Source: Heterodera schachtii
Lineage: Eukaryota > Nematoda > Chromadorea > Rhabditida > Heteroderidae
Assembly (NCBI GenBank): GCA_023374025.1
Contig: SIJG01000026.1
Location: 512,028-576,027, forward strand
DNA length: 64,000 nucleotides
Direction: 5' to 3'
Part shown: positions 11,471 to 23,774 of the stretch, one piece after another
How the letters are laid out: the number at the start of each line of letters is the position of its first letter
Position numbering within the stretch: the first letter of the stretch is position 1
The notes under the pieces: model-generated
Told to the model about the DNA's origin: nothing
Seen by the model: the letters and a program-made list of their open reading frames with translations, nothing else
The model's database searches: none
Translations under genes and position numbers: made by a program

Positions 11471-12382
11471 AAATTACTTTTTCATAATGTGTTGAAATTT
11501 AAAAAAAATTATGATAAGAGCATGTCTCGACATTTGCGGTTTGAAATTTCAGGAGGGGCGTCTCAAAGCAGAAAAGTACCGAGAACCGTTTTTCGTCGCC
11601 GCCAATTTTGAAATGCAATAGCTTTAGCAAATCTGGCATTATTTGTCAGAATTGAAAGGAATCATTCAAAAGTAAAAAAGTTATGGCACGCGGGGCCGAA
11701 AAAGAGAAGAAAAAGTCAATTTTTGATTTTTGGCCATAACTTTTTTTGCAAACTGACATAATTTTTTAATTTTACAGGCTAATAGAGAACCAACCATAAG
11801 AGTTACAGAATGATACCAAAATATTTAATTTTTTCATTCAAAAATTTGCCGAAGGCATAATTAATATGTTTTAATTGCCCTGTCATAAGCAGGCATGGGA
11901 AATCACTCATCACTTTGTCCATTCATTTTTCATTGTTTGCTGATGGCGGATGATTAATTCTTCAATTATTCACCTCCCCCTCCTCCATTTGACCTTTTTC
12001 CCCTCCATTTATTAATAATGTGTGGCGTGTGATTATTATAATAATGCACCGCTGTGCATTTTGTTGCCAATGCAAAATAAATTATAATTATACTTTTTTG
12101 GTCTATGGTTAATTTAACATTTTAAAAAAAAAAAGTTTTTTTTTACTCCATTTCCTGCGGGGCCAATTAAAATTTTGCGTTCTTAAAAAGCTTCCTAATT
12201 TACTAACGCGACCTTAAAAAATTATTTCATTGCTTTTGGATTATACAAAAAACTCACGAATTTTCCTGTTTTACATAATTGAATAAATTTATTTATTTAT
12301 TGTTAGATAAATTTTTGGTTAAATAAATTAGTTTTAAATCATTGCTTTTTTATATACCATCTGTCTTCGATTTGTTGTGAGA
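11471..12382. promoter_or_regulatory. Upstream region of CRSP copy 1
   Basis: AT-rich DNA. From about 11840 onward it is homologous to 34740-35299 upstream of CRSP copy 2 (shared gccgaaggcataattaat and ccatttcctgcggggccaat), so the promoter region is conserved between the two full-length copies. No specific factor site can be named. TATA-like and AATAAA strings occur but are not diagnostic in such AT-rich DNA. Confidence 0.4.
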
Positions 12383-14175
12383 ATGACCTTTTTGTTCATT
12401 GTTGCTGTCTGCTTGGCCTTGTCAAATGTTGGCCACGGCAAACAAAACCAGGCAAGAACCAAAATGTAAAACTTTGCCAAATAGTACACACATAAGATTT
12501 GAGGTTTAATTTTTCTTGAAATTGCAAAATCTCTTAAAATCACGCTAAAATTTTCAAAATTTCAACAGCAGCGCTTGAGGGCAATCGTTTTCTCCCCTTT
12601 TCAATTTGTAAAACCCATCCATAATATTATTAATAATTTAACCAATCGCATCCCTGACAAAGGCTAATAAAATAACTTCCATTCCATCGTATATTTGGGG
12701 TCAATGGCACCTCGTACAAAAGTCAACTCATATTTTACAAAAAGCCTACGCTTAAGCCTAAGCCTAGGCATAGCCTAAAGTGCCTAAACATAATCCTAAA
12801 GCCTAGGCCTAACCTAAGCAATTGCACGAGTTGCCTTTTGTACAAAAATGAACGGGTTGCCTTTTGTACGCGTTGTAATGACACCTTCGATTTGCAGACA
12901 TTGCTGTGCACGTGCGCTCAGGCAGCCAAGTGCGCGGACGACGGTTTCAAGCAGGTGGAGAATGGGTGCAAGTTAGAGTGCGCACATTGGCTGGACGCGT
13001 ACGCGCCGACGCCGGCCGCGGGCAAACAGCGGGACGCGCATCCGCTGACGAATTGCTTCGGGCGCAATGTGAAAATGGAGGCGATGCCGATGAACGAATG
13101 CATGCGCAAGCGCGTGGACAATTAGTAGAGAATCCCCCCGGGGGGTTGTGTAATTAATGGGATCCTGGGCCTTTTTTCGTATATGCTAATGAGGCCCTTG
13201 AAAAAGAAGCACCACAGTATACTTTTTGATTTTTGTGTGCTGGGTGACGAAAAATTTCGGAATTTGGGCGGCAATCCTATGCATTTCATGAAATTTCCTA
13301 TTATCTCATAAATAATGCCAATGATAGATAAATCTCTATGTTTCATCATAACATTTAATCCCCCCCCCCATCTGCCTAAAATAGAGACCCTTTAATAGGA
13401 ATTTAAAAAAGCGCCAGGGAATTACTTAGGATTAGGAAAACCCGCAATTAGTAATGGTGTTTTTCGTTATTTTAAGTGTTTGTTAGATACTAAAAAGCAC
13501 TCGTTATTCTAAGCTGCACGAGCTCAGCAACGGCACGAATTTCGGTGCCCGCGCCGGACTACGCTGGTTGGATGGAACCCGCTATCGCCAGCAACGACAC
13601 CGCCTTTGAACAGCGGCACAAAAGTGCCTTTTTGCGCAAGGCGCGTGCCGCCTTCTTCGCATTCCGCAACTTCCAAAAGTGCCTGAACAATTGTGCCAAG
13701 AAACGATCCATCCAATGCTTCGGCGCCGAAGGGTGCGTTTACTGTACAAACATTTGACTTTGTTGTTTTATTTTATATGTCTTGACTTTTTATGTTTCGT
13801 TTGATTCAGTTGCCTTTTCTGTTTTGCCGAGTCGAGTTCGGGTCTTCGATTCGATCATACGAATTTTTTATTTCTCAAAAAATTTAACTTTTTCATATGT
13901 TACAAATCTCAAAATGATCAAAAATGTTTTTTTTATATAAAAATCTGCAAAATATATTGATATAATTAATGAAAACATTTATAATAATTATTTTTTGCTA
14001 ATTAATATTTTAAATTTCGCTTATAAGTTGTGCCATTTCTCTTCCGTCCGACCGTGCCTTGGCTAAACTGTTCTACAACCAATGCACCCAGCAGCAAAAT
14101 GTGCCGAAGAACGCGCGTGATGCTTGTTATTGTATGAGCACTAAGCACAGAGTCCGTTGGGGTGCCATTTTTTAA
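12383..14175 (+). CDS. Secreted cysteine-rich protein, CRSP copy 1
   Basis: Exons 12383-12451, 12898-13124, 13514-13732, 14028-14175; 663 bases, 220 residues. Residues 1-19 are a clear signal peptide (MTFLFIVAVCLALSNVGHG). The mature part has 15 cysteines, with runs such as LLCTCAQAAKC and ARDACYCMS. Introns 2 and 3 are GT-AG in phase 2. Intron 1 closes in frame only with a GC donor (CAG|GCAAGA) paired with TTTGCAG; the nearby GT (AAAT|GTAAAA) leaves the wrong phase. Copies 2 and 3 keep the same exon phases. I do not recognise the family. A small secreted Cys-rich product in a plant parasite could be an effector, but that is inference. It lies tail-to-tail with the neuropeptide-like gene, 708 bases from stop to stop. 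Confidence 0.75.
12713..12875. mobile_element. MITE with (CCTAAG)n core in CRSP intron 1
   Basis: Flanked by gtacaaaagtcaactc and its partner gagttgccttttgtac, with a core of cctaagcctaggc repeats. Equivalents sit at 35600-35735 and 40075-40215 in copies 2 and 3, so it predates the duplications. Its right end abuts the acceptor region of exon 2. Confidence 0.65.
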
Positions 14176-14883
14176 TTTAATTTATTTATTTTTTGCTTAA
14201 TTATCAAATTTAAGCGATTTGGTCGGCGTCTGTCCTTTGTTCATTAACAGACAACTGATGCAAATGCCGTGAAGCAGTAAATGAGGAGGACGAACTGAAT
14301 GTTTAGTTAAATGTCAACGTCATAAAAATTGGATCGGCTCTGATTAATGCGTTGGATTTTTTCTTTTTTAGTGTTTATTTTTTCGTCATTTTAATCATTT
14401 TAAATATTTTTAATTGATTAAATGAAGAATAAAAAAAAATTGTTTGTTTTTCCACTATTGTGCTTTTGTATAAGAAATTTTTTTTAAATTTTATAAAAGG
14501 ACTAAAAACTCGAGGATTTACATATACATGGAAATTAATTTTTTTAATGGATTTCATTGGCAAATTATAATAGTGTTGTTAAAAAATGTTTTTTTATGAC
14601 TTTAACACAATTTATGCTATAAATGGGACCGAGAGTCCCGGTAAAACCCCGACGAAATTAGACCTCACCCGGACCCGAATTTTGGTCTTAAATTCACTTT
14701 TAGGATGAAATGACAATGAAAGTGTTCTAACGTGGAAATTCAGACCAAATCCTGTGAAAAATAGAAACAAAATAAAAAATAAATAAAAGGCTTCTCTTTA
14801 TTCATTTAAATTTTTCTTATGGAAAATATTATTATTATTATTATTAAATTTGGGAGGACAGTTTCGATGAATCATCTTTCGTT
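14176..14883. other. Convergent intergenic region between CRSP and neuropeptide genes
   Basis: AT-rich spacer holding the 3' ends of two genes on opposite strands. It includes a conserved patch (gggaccgagagtcccggtaa, then ccccgacgaaattagacctc) kept in all repeats of the cassette (23280, 37580, 42060, 44700). No ORF of note; the conservation is most simply shared ancestry. Confidence 0.5.
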
Positions 14884-15399
14884 TTATTTGAAATTGTTCA
14901 TAAAATTGGAGCCTTCTCTGAAGGACAACATGCACTGAACAGGCGAGAAGAAGCCTAAACAAAATATAAAATAAAATTAGTTAAAATTATATTTAAAATA
15001 AATTACAATTTCTGTCGTATTTTTTGCCAACAATTCGTCCGAATTTTTGCCGGCGCTTTTCCAACCCAACAAATTTAGTGGCCGTTTCTGCAAATTGTGA
15101 CATTGGCGATGGGACGGTGCCAAATTGAAGAAGCAAAATGTTGTTGGGGTTACTAAAATAAAAAATTTTTGTTAAATTTCTGCTGTAGGGGTTCTATTAC
15201 AGTTTGCCGAACCCAAATAAAATACCTACCGTAATGCGTTGGAGAAGAAAATTCTATCGTTGGTTGGGCCCAGTGGAAGTGATCGACCGCTGCTGATCAG
15301 ATCAAAAAGCATGGCTAACATAAGCAGAAAGGAAAAGCAGCGACAGAAAGAAGGGCGAATTTGGCGGAGGCCGAGGGACGGAAAAGAGAGGAAAAGCAT
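14884..15399 (-). CDS. Disulfide-loop neuropeptide precursor (allatostatin-C-like), copy 1
   Basis: Minus-strand exons 15399-15230, 15152-15007, 14954-14884 join in phase (387 bases, 128 residues). The N-terminus has a secretory hydrophobic stretch (CFSFLLMLAMLFDLISSG). Residues near 90-100 hold basic cleavage sites (EKRRQKF, then IVGKK), followed by YDRNCFFSPVQCMLSF, with a cysteine pair enclosing six residues. Arthropod allatostatin C has the same loop size and chemistry (C-Y-F-N-P-I-S-C), so a related ligand for a somatostatin/allatostatin-C-type receptor is plausible. The C of the loop is itself split by an intron. No amidation glycine plus basic pair follows. The donor of exon 1 is ACG|GTAGGT here and ACG|GTAAGT in copies 2 and 3. 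The start ATG is conserved among copies. Confidence 0.65.
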
Positions 15400-18009
15400 T
15401 TTGAAATTTGGAAATATTTGACGAGTGTGATTTCTTGGGGATGAGGACACTAAATTTATACGAAATGACGGATTTTTTAATTGGGGATTGATGTAAGCAA
15501 TTGGCATTTTTTTGTTTCCATTTTGGCACATTTATAGTTCATTTTTATTCATTCTTATGTTCTGACCATTCCGCTTAGGTTTTATTCACAATTTTCGAAC
15601 GAAATCCCACGCCATTTAGACGAAGAACGGAAAAGAGGGGAAAAGCATTTCCAAATCTTATAATAAGAAACTGTGTTTAGAATTTACATAAGATTTTAAG
15701 GAGCCGATGGGAGAGTTTGGGCATAAATAATTTACAAATTACAAAGTTTGACGGCCATAATAATTGCTTTTTGGTGGGAACATAATTTGTGCCAAATAAA
15801 TGAATTTTCCCATTTCTTTCATTCCGTCATACCCAAAAAATTATGTACGAAATCTCACGCGCAATTTGGGGTGGTTTTAATTTTACAAAGTACGAAAATT
15901 TAAATAAATTTAAAAGTCTAATATTTTGGGTATTTCAGGTTTTGACCCACTCGCCCCCCCCCGAAAATTATTTTAAATATTTTCTAGCGTAAAATTTGAC
16001 GCTAATAACTAAATAAGGTGCGAGTTTATCTTACGAAAATGCCGAAATATTTAATAAATATTCATAAAAAAGCAAAAAATACATATAAATATTGAAGAGT
16101 GCAGTGCAAAAAAAAAAAAAAAATGAAAAGCACATATCGGGGACAAAAATTATTGTTTTGTTAAGTTGTTGCGTTTCGAGAGTTTCAAATGCATTTTTCA
16201 AAATGAGTAAAAATTTAATGCCGAACATTTTGGTAAATTAAAAAATTTAGTAATTTTGAGAAATTTTGCGATTTTTCGTTCTTTATTCTTAAACAATTTT
16301 AGCTCGATCCATAGAAATTGAATTTTAGGAGTGATCACTGATCAGAGTCCAATATAAAATTCCATTTTCCTGACCAAAATATGTTAAATATGACTAATTA
16401 CAAAAATAAACCCATTAATATTTATGCTTATTCACATTAATGGAAAATGTGACGGGACGAAAAGCCTCCTTAAATAATCTTTTTTTTTGATGGGAAGTCA
16501 TTGGAGCGGGCAATAATTTATAAGAAAAAAGACGTGAGGCATTTCTGCATTCTGTTTCCATTTTTTTCCAAGTGTGTTTTAATTTTACAAAGTACGGAAA
16601 TTTAAATATGGCTTTATCTTAAGAAAATGCTGAAATATTGAAATAAAATATTTAAATGAAAAGCTCAAAATATGGACAATTATTCAGTAGTTGCGGCCCA
16701 TTTTGAGAGTTTGAATGCAAGAAAATTCATCAGATTTTGTGTGAGAGAATGTTTTAACCCAGTGAAGCATTTTTGCTTCTAAAATCTATTTTACAAATTA
16801 TTTTTCCATTTGCCTCACTTTTTCAGAAGAAAATACTTTTTTCCATTTGAATTGTTAATTTTTTTTTCTCGGCTTTGGCTTAGGTCAGGGCTCGGATCGA
16901 AAAATTTTCAAAATCAGAACATCGGGCCCAAAAAATCAGATTTTGGGGTCGAAAATCGAATTTAAAAAAAAGAAAAAAAAAAATCAGAACAATTTGCAAA
17001 ATTGCTTCAAAAGAATTATTTTTACAATTTATTTAATCAAAAATGTATTAAAAATTATATTTTCGACTCCGATTATCATCTTTAAAAATTTTGGTGAGGA
17101 AATTAGCAAATCGAAAATTTCAGTGCAATCGGGATGAAAAAACCAGACTTTAACAATTTTTTTGCGACGCATTTTTCCAAAACTTTTGGGAATAGGCACC
17201 GCCGGAAAATTTTTGTTTGTAATTTAATCCAATAACGCAATTTTTTCGCGGTTTTGAGTCAATTTGAAGAATAAAGGGAATTTTGGAGCTCCGGCGGTGC
17301 TGATAGGCGCCGCCGGGGAAAATTTTGAAATTTTTAGTGCACTTTGTGAACAAATTTAGTCCAAAAATGACAATATTTAATTACTTTAACTGTGATTGAA
17401 TTCCCACCGAAAAAGGAATAATTTTGAAAATTATAAGAAAAAATAACTACACTTGAAGAGCAACTGATCCAACGCAAAAATGAAGAACATAACGAAGAGC
17501 ATAACCCACTAGAACACGCATATAAATAACTAAATGAAGCAAAAAGTTACCAAAATTACAATAATTTTAAATTTTCAAAAAGCCAATCATTAGGGTGTAA
17601 AAAAGTCTCGGTCTCGAGTCTCGAAAATCGAAAAAACACGAGACCGAAACTCGAGACCGAGACCAAAAAACCCGAGACTTTTCTCGAGTCAAGACTCGAG
17701 ACCGAGACTCTCGGACAGCACTAATCTGTATAAAAATAGGTTAAACCTAAAAATCCGTTTCCCTGGACATTAAATTTGAGAAAATTTTTTTTCCCATTTT
17801 AATATTTCCCAATTTTCGGCAAGAAAATTCATAATTTCTCTTTAAATTAGATCAAAAATTGCAAAATCGGCTTAGTAATAGATAATAATATATTACGGCG
17901 AAAAAAATAAATTTAAAAGCAAATTAGGAATTATAAAATAAAAATGGTAATACTGCCGATGGCCCCCCCCCCCATTTTTGGAAAAAAAATTTTCTGTTTA
18001 GTGAAAATA

Positions 18010-18215
18010 CGTTTTGGTATGAGGTTTTTAGGGTTATTGATCACGGATCTGACATTCATTTTGACCAATTTCGAATCCCGGACTCGAATTTGAACAAAAA
18101 TTCGATAATTCAATTCGAAAATCTTAGTTTTTGTTCCTAATGGATCAAAAAAGTGAATTTCGAAAATTTTGAATTTTCAAATTCGGATTCCGTGATTCGA
18201 AATTGGTCAAAATGG
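18010..18215. mobile_element. Palindromic MITE (gctgatcacgaat family)
   Basis: The left half (ggttattgatcacggatctg, ttttgaccaatttcgaatcc) is answered by the right half (tcggattccgtgattcgaaa, ttggtcaaaatggg). One of about ten copies of this foldback family in the window. Confidence 0.7.
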
Positions 18216-18744
18216 GGCACAATGGTCAGTTCCATTGTATGCAGAAAAGCCTATTATGTACACTATTTCATCCTTTCCTTTTTTTCTTTTTTTTAATATA
18301 TGAAAATATTCATAAAAATTCATAATTTTTTCTATAGGAAAAATTAGAAAAAAGAAATTCACAAAAATAATCAATTGTTCACTTTAATTATTTGTAAAAT
18401 AATTATAAAATCTCAAAAGGGATCCACAATTCACTTTAATAAATGTTAATTCATCAAATTTGCTTGGAAAAGGCATAAAATAATTTATTAATGTAAAAAT
18501 ATGAAAACCCTAGTAATTAACGCAGCAAAAAATAATAATTATAAATTGAAATATGTAAATAATCAAAAATTTACTTGATCGGAAATTATCTGCTGGTGAC
18601 GTAAATCAATAGCATAAAAAAGAAATGCTTTCCAATGAGATGCATCAATTCACAATGCCATTCATAAAATTAGCCATCCATTAATTAATTACCCAAACGG
18701 ACCGACCGATAATCGCTTAAACTTTCCTAAAGAATAAACATAAA

Positions 18745-18815
18745 AGCTCTCTCACCCGGTGAGAGTTGAACCCATGCCGTGAAATGTTCAAACCGAATGA
18801 GCCATGGCCGTCACA
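18745..18815 (-). repeat. tRNA-like (SINE-type) sequence
   Basis: On the minus strand an A-box-like TGGCTCATTCGG is followed about 35 bases later by a B-box GGTTCAACTC and a CCGGGTGAGAG hairpin. It does not fold as a complete tRNA by eye, so I call it tRNA-derived rather than a tRNA gene. Confidence 0.4.
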
Positions 18816-19827
18816 TTAAGAGGCTCTACCATTTTTGGTCGGGTTTCGGATCAAAACAACGGCTACACGACTTTTGGAGATTTGCAACTTGGGAACCCGA
18901 GTTTTAGAGACTCGACATTTGGGGACCCGGCATTTGGGGATTTTAATGAAAAAAAATCAAAAAAATAATTAATAATTCAGCCCAAAATCGACAAAATTGC
19001 TAGCCTTTTGCCAGAGTTAATTACATTTTGGGAAAATACAAAACAAAAACTTAAAATAATTCTATTTCTGGACTCAGTCGTCAACTCATTTTCTGATCTC
19101 TGATCTTTGAATGCCGACTTATGCGATGTTTTTGAAAATTGGGACTATGCTAATTGTGAATAATTCTTTATTTTATCCCGCTGGCCCTTGGGAAACGAAG
19201 TTTTAAATAAAATTCGTAATACTTTACATAAATTAAAAAGCAAATTGTGTTGTGATTCGTATGGACTCAAAAATAGCCCGGAGACAGAATTTATTTTAAA
19301 TTTCTCTTTTGTATTTTCCCAAATTATAATTAACTCTGGCAAAAAGAGAGTAATTTGTCGAATTTTGGGCTGAATATTAATTATTTTTTCATTTTTTCAT
19401 TAAAATCCCCAAATGACGGGTCCTTTAGCAACTCCTTAACAATATGCATACAAATTAAAAAACATCATTAAACCACACCATTTCCAATAATTATATTCAA
19501 ATAAATTATTTACTACTATACGTATGGTGCATATAATTTTACATAAAGCATAAACTATACAATATGCATACAAATTAAAAAACATCATTAAACCACACCA
19601 TTTCTAATAATTCTATCCAAATAAATTCTTTACAGCTAACTATACGTATGCTGCATATAATTTTACATAAGCATACAACCATAGAGGATGCCTTGTCATT
19701 AAGCCAAATCATTTATAGCTCAATGAATTCTTTAGTTTTTAATTAAGAAATTCTCATAAAATAGTCATTTCATTTAAATGATTGTTATTATAAACAATTA
19801 AATCGGCAATATTATTTTAGGGAGAAA

Positions 19828-21293
19828 ATGAAAAATTGTTTTTATTGTTTTATCATTTTTATGGGAATAAATTTTGTTTTTTCTGATGAAACGGAATTTA
19901 ATGAATGGAAAAAGAAATGCGTAGATATTATTGTACAAATTGAGCTTGGTGCAAACAAATCACAAAGTATTTTATTGGATTGTTAATAATCAAATCTTTA
20001 ATATTTTATTACATAAATAATTAATACAAAAAAAAACTTTAGAATGTGATGGCAAATTGAAGAATAATTTGGATGCCTTAACGGAAGAAATTGGTAAAAC
20101 GAGCTTTTTATGTCCACCAAATGAATACCATCCAAATTATATGTTTAACAAGAGTAATTGCCAATTTTTACACTCATTGAACGAGGCGATCCATTTTTGT
20201 AATGAACAAATTATTGACGCAAATTCTGCCGATAATGGCCAAAGCTCCGCTGGGAATAGCCAAAATGCCAATTTGTTCATGATGAATGTATTTGTGCAAC
20301 AACTGCAGGCCGATTTCATCACAATGGTCATGGAAATTGAAGTGCTGGGAATCGTGGAACATGGTTTCACTGCGAGAACCACAGATAAATTGCAAAAATT
20401 AATTGGCATTAATGAAAAAGAATTGAGCCGGAAAATTGCTTTCATTAATGAAAATAACCTTAATTTTGCACAAATCAAAGCGATATGCGGAATTTTTAAA
20501 AGAAAATTTGATCAGCTGGAAACTTATATGAAGAGACTTGGCACTGAAAATAGGGTGAATTAATAGGTTTCATTTTTAATTAAAATTTTATTTTTAAGTG
20601 TAAAAATTGAATTATAAACTTTTTTGGTCGTTATATTAACAAATTCAAGTTTTTATATTTAAATATGTACCTATAATTAATTAAGTTTGGCTCATTTATA
20701 TTAATTCTCAATATGAACACTAAAACTAATAAAGTTTTTGTTCTTTATATTAATAGATTTTATTATTAAGCATGAAAATTTATTGCATTTCAACGCATTT
20801 ACAACAAAATTAAAGAGAAAACAAAATGAGATGCTTATTCTAAAAGAATTGGGCGATTCCATTGACAAAGCAAAACAATTAATTAGTAGAGAAAAATAAA
20901 TTTATTTTGTTTCTTATAATGATATTTTGAATTTTCGCGAAGAGCTGAAGCAAGGTCATTTGTTTTTTAATTACCTTTTTCAATGGATATGAACTAAAAA
21001 TAATGTATTAGTCTAAAAAAATATAATATATGGACAAAAAGAGTTTTGAATTTTATATTTTCATTTTAAATTAAAATGATTGTAATTTAATTTTTACATA
21101 AATTTCTTATTTATATAATTTAGGCATTCTTTCCAAGATTGATGAAGCTGTATATATGGACATCATATCAAGTTGGAATCTTAAAGATGCATTTAAAGAA
21201 GCCAAATTATCAAAAGAAAAATTCTTAACGCAAATTTTGCATTTGAAAGAGATGCAAGAAGCAAAAGAAAGCATTGAAAAATACTTTAAGTAG
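19828..21293 (+). CDS. Secreted helical protein of unknown family
   Basis: Exons 19828-19966, 20043-20554, 20771-20885, 21124-21293; the lengths close at 936 bases (311 residues), all GT-AG, with phases 1, 0, 1. An N-terminal signal peptide (MKNCFYCFIIFMGINFVFS) precedes a charged, mostly helical protein with cysteines in the first third (EWKKKCVDI, KCDGKLK, FLCPPNEYHPN, NCQFLHSL, HFCNEQ) and a Lys/Glu-rich C-terminus ending SIEKYFK. The ORF containing exon 2 runs to a stop at 20563, but the donor at 20555 leads to two further coding exons, so that stop is probably intronic. No domain recognised. Candidate secreted product; function unknown. It stands alone in AT-rich DNA and I see no paralogue in the window. 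Confidence 0.75.
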
Positions 21294-22882
21294 TGACTGT
21301 TTGGTTGAGCATATTTACAGAATGAACATTTTTAAAAATAGCATTTTTTCGAAAATACCCACATTTGAAAATTCCGTTTTGGGGCCCGGATTTGAATTTT
21401 TTTTTAAAAACAAAGAGCGCGCAGAATTGCAAAAATAATAGGAGACTCATTAAAAATGCTATAAAACCGAAAACACACACTTAAGGATCGGTCAAACATT
21501 TAAAAAAATAGACCTCCAAAGATGGGAAAATTTTTATTAATTTTTTTTTCATAACCAAAATTTTTGGTTTTTGTTATTTTATTTATTTTGGAAAAATGCA
21601 TTCAAAAATCTAGAAAATATTACAAGTATTTTCTTAATATTTCTTATTTTTTAAATATTTGATCAATTTCATTTTGGCAATTTTATTCTTCGAGCGCATA
21701 CATTTTTACTGTTACCGTTTCTCTTGTTCATTCCTAATGCGCTGATTCATTATTTCTCTGATGGATTTATTTTTTACTTTTTTTGGGTTTATTTAATTGT
21801 TTTTAAATTTCATTCTATATTTTTGTATAAAATTCGCAATGACAAAACGCCAAAAAAAATACGAAAGATCTTACATGAGTTCGGGAAAAAATGCGTGAAC
21901 GTGTTAACAAAAAAATAGATAGTGATCCCGAACGGGATTCTAGCCTTTTTTCAGTTCCCGCTAAATCCTGTCCACTTTTAAAACGGGAAATTGTCGGGAA
22001 ACGTGACTTCTCAGGTAAAAATATAATTTAAAATTAATCTTTTGTTTGATTTTTATATGAAAACAGCAAAAAAAAAAAAAATAATCAGACTCAAGGTTTC
22101 AAACCTATCAAAATGTTTTTTATGTAATTATTTTAAAATTAATTTTCAGAGTAATTTTAAAACAAATTTATGAGAATTATCCTGTTTTAAAAAAAAAATT
22201 CTCATCAGTGACGAAACGATCAATAACAAAGTGATCGGTAACCTTTTCGAATAGCAATTCCTGAGCAGAGGGAAATGAACCCAAGAGAAAACCACTAGGC
22301 CAAAGAGGCAATACACAAAGCCAAAAAGCAGACATTAAATTAATTTTTAAAGTTTTACTATCTCTCAACTTTGGTCAACAGTTTGATTTTCAAATGATAC
22401 ACAAAATCACAAAGAAAAAAAAAACTCCTTTAAAAAATCATTTTTTTAACTACTATAGCAAATTGGTTTTTCCATCTGCGCAGAGTATCACTTCCAATTG
22501 CCAATTTCTTTGCAATTATTCCATCACTAATTTTTGGAAGCAAATCTTACTTAATTTGTCTCATCCTAATATGTATTATTTATTATTAAAAAACAATGTT
22601 TTCCTGTAGCTGTTATTGCACAGCCAGCAGAGCCTTTTTCCCCGGATGCCACGCATGCGGCGGTTTGAATTTGGTGGTGCCAATCAGGGATGGCATTCCG
22701 AGGCCCCAAAAATTTTCGGAAATCGGAAACCGGAATTCCGAGGTCCCAAAAATTTTCGGAAATCGGAAATCGGAATTCCGACCCCAAAAACGTCGGAAAT
22801 CGGAAATCGGAAATCGGAATTCCGACCCCAAAAACGTCGGAAATCGGAAGTCGGAAATTTTTCAAAAATATAAAATATAATA
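21294..22882. other. AT-rich intergenic DNA with MITE remnants
   Basis: Includes a tRNA-like minus-strand segment at 22268-22312 (A-box TGGCCTAGTGGTTTTC, B-box GGTTCATTTCCC) and, from 22686, a truncated element starting CAGGGATGGCATTCC with a gaaatcggaaatcgg array to about 22860. The opposite end of the same family is at 29105-29240. The overlapping reading frames through the array are repeat translations, not genes. Confidence 0.5.
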
Positions 22883-23076
22883 AAAATTTGTTGGGTTGGA
22901 AAAGCGCAGACAAAAATTCGGACGAATTGTTGGCAAAAAATACGACAGAAATTGTAATTTATTTTAAATATAATTTTAACTAATTTTATTTTATATTTTG
23001 TTTAGGCTTCTTCTCGCCTGTTCAGTGCATGTTGTCCTTCAGAGAAGGCACCAATTTTATGGACAATTTCAAATAA
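22883..23076 (+). pseudogene. Neuropeptide-like precursor, orphan 3' exons (inverted copy)
   Basis: Plus-strand remnant of the gene at 14884-15399: part of exon 2 (22888-22953, GLEKRRQKFGRIVGKKYDRN) and all of exon 3 (23006-23076, FFSPVQCMLSFREG, then a stop). The intron phase and every residue of the loop are preserved, with only conservative changes after it (GTNFMDNFK). Exon 1 with the signal peptide is missing; upstream sequence switches to a MITE remnant at about 22880. It is probably not expressed as a secreted peptide. Confidence 0.7.
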
Positions 23077-23774
23077 AAAGAAAGACGAATCATCGAAACT
23101 GTCCTCACAAATTTAATAATAATAATATTTTCCATAAGAAAAATTTAAATGAATAAAGAGAAGCCTTTTATTTATTTTTTATTTTGTTTCTATTTTTCAC
23201 AGGATTTGGTCTGAATTTCCACGTTAGAACACTTTCATTGTCATTTCATCCTAAAAGTGAATTTAAGACCAAAATTCGGGTCCGGGTGAGGTCTAATTTC
23301 GTCGGGGTTTTACCGGGACTCTCGGTCCCATTTATAGCATAAATTGTGTTAAAGTCATAAAAAAACATTTTTTAACAACACTATTATAATTTGCCAATGA
23401 AATCCATTAAAAAAATTTCCGCGTGATATGTATATCCTCGGGGTTTTAGTCGTTTTATGAAATCAAAAAAAACAGTTTTTTATATAACAAAATCACAATA
23501 GTGAAAAACAAACAATTTTTTTTTTGTTATTCATTTAGGCAACTTAAAATAAATGGATTAAAAATGACGAAAAAATAGACACTAAAAAAGAAGAGAAAAT
23601 CCAACACATTAATCAGAGCCGATCCAATTTTTATAATGCTGACACTTATCGAACATTCAATTTGTACTCCTCAATTGCTGCTTCACGACATTTGCATCAG
23701 TTGTCTGTTAATGAACAAAGGACAGACTCCGACCAAATCACTTAAATTTGATAATTAAACATAAAATAATTAAA

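Larger units (their letters stand above)
15400..19827. other. AT-rich intergenic DNA with decayed repeats
   Basis: Up to about 17360 it is homologous to 38270-39780, the tail of the duplicated cassette. Beyond that it holds a (ctcgag)n-type element near 17590-17715, a palindromic MITE at 18010-18215, a tRNA-like segment at 18745-18815, and a duplicated 110-base segment (aatatgcatacaaattaaaa at 19440 and 19560). The segments 18870-18990 and 19300-19420 are near inverted copies sharing caaaattcgacaaatt-like sequence. No gene seen. Confidence 0.5.

Noticed and set aside
12466..12897. GT-AG intron from 12466 for CRSP
   Set aside because: It leaves a phase that reads exon 2 out of the cysteine frame in both full-length copies; the GC donor at 12452 does not.
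22566..22913. Repeated RFPISDFR-like peptide reading frames on both strands
   Set aside because: They arise from the gaaatcggaaatcgg array of a truncated MITE and are open on both strands.
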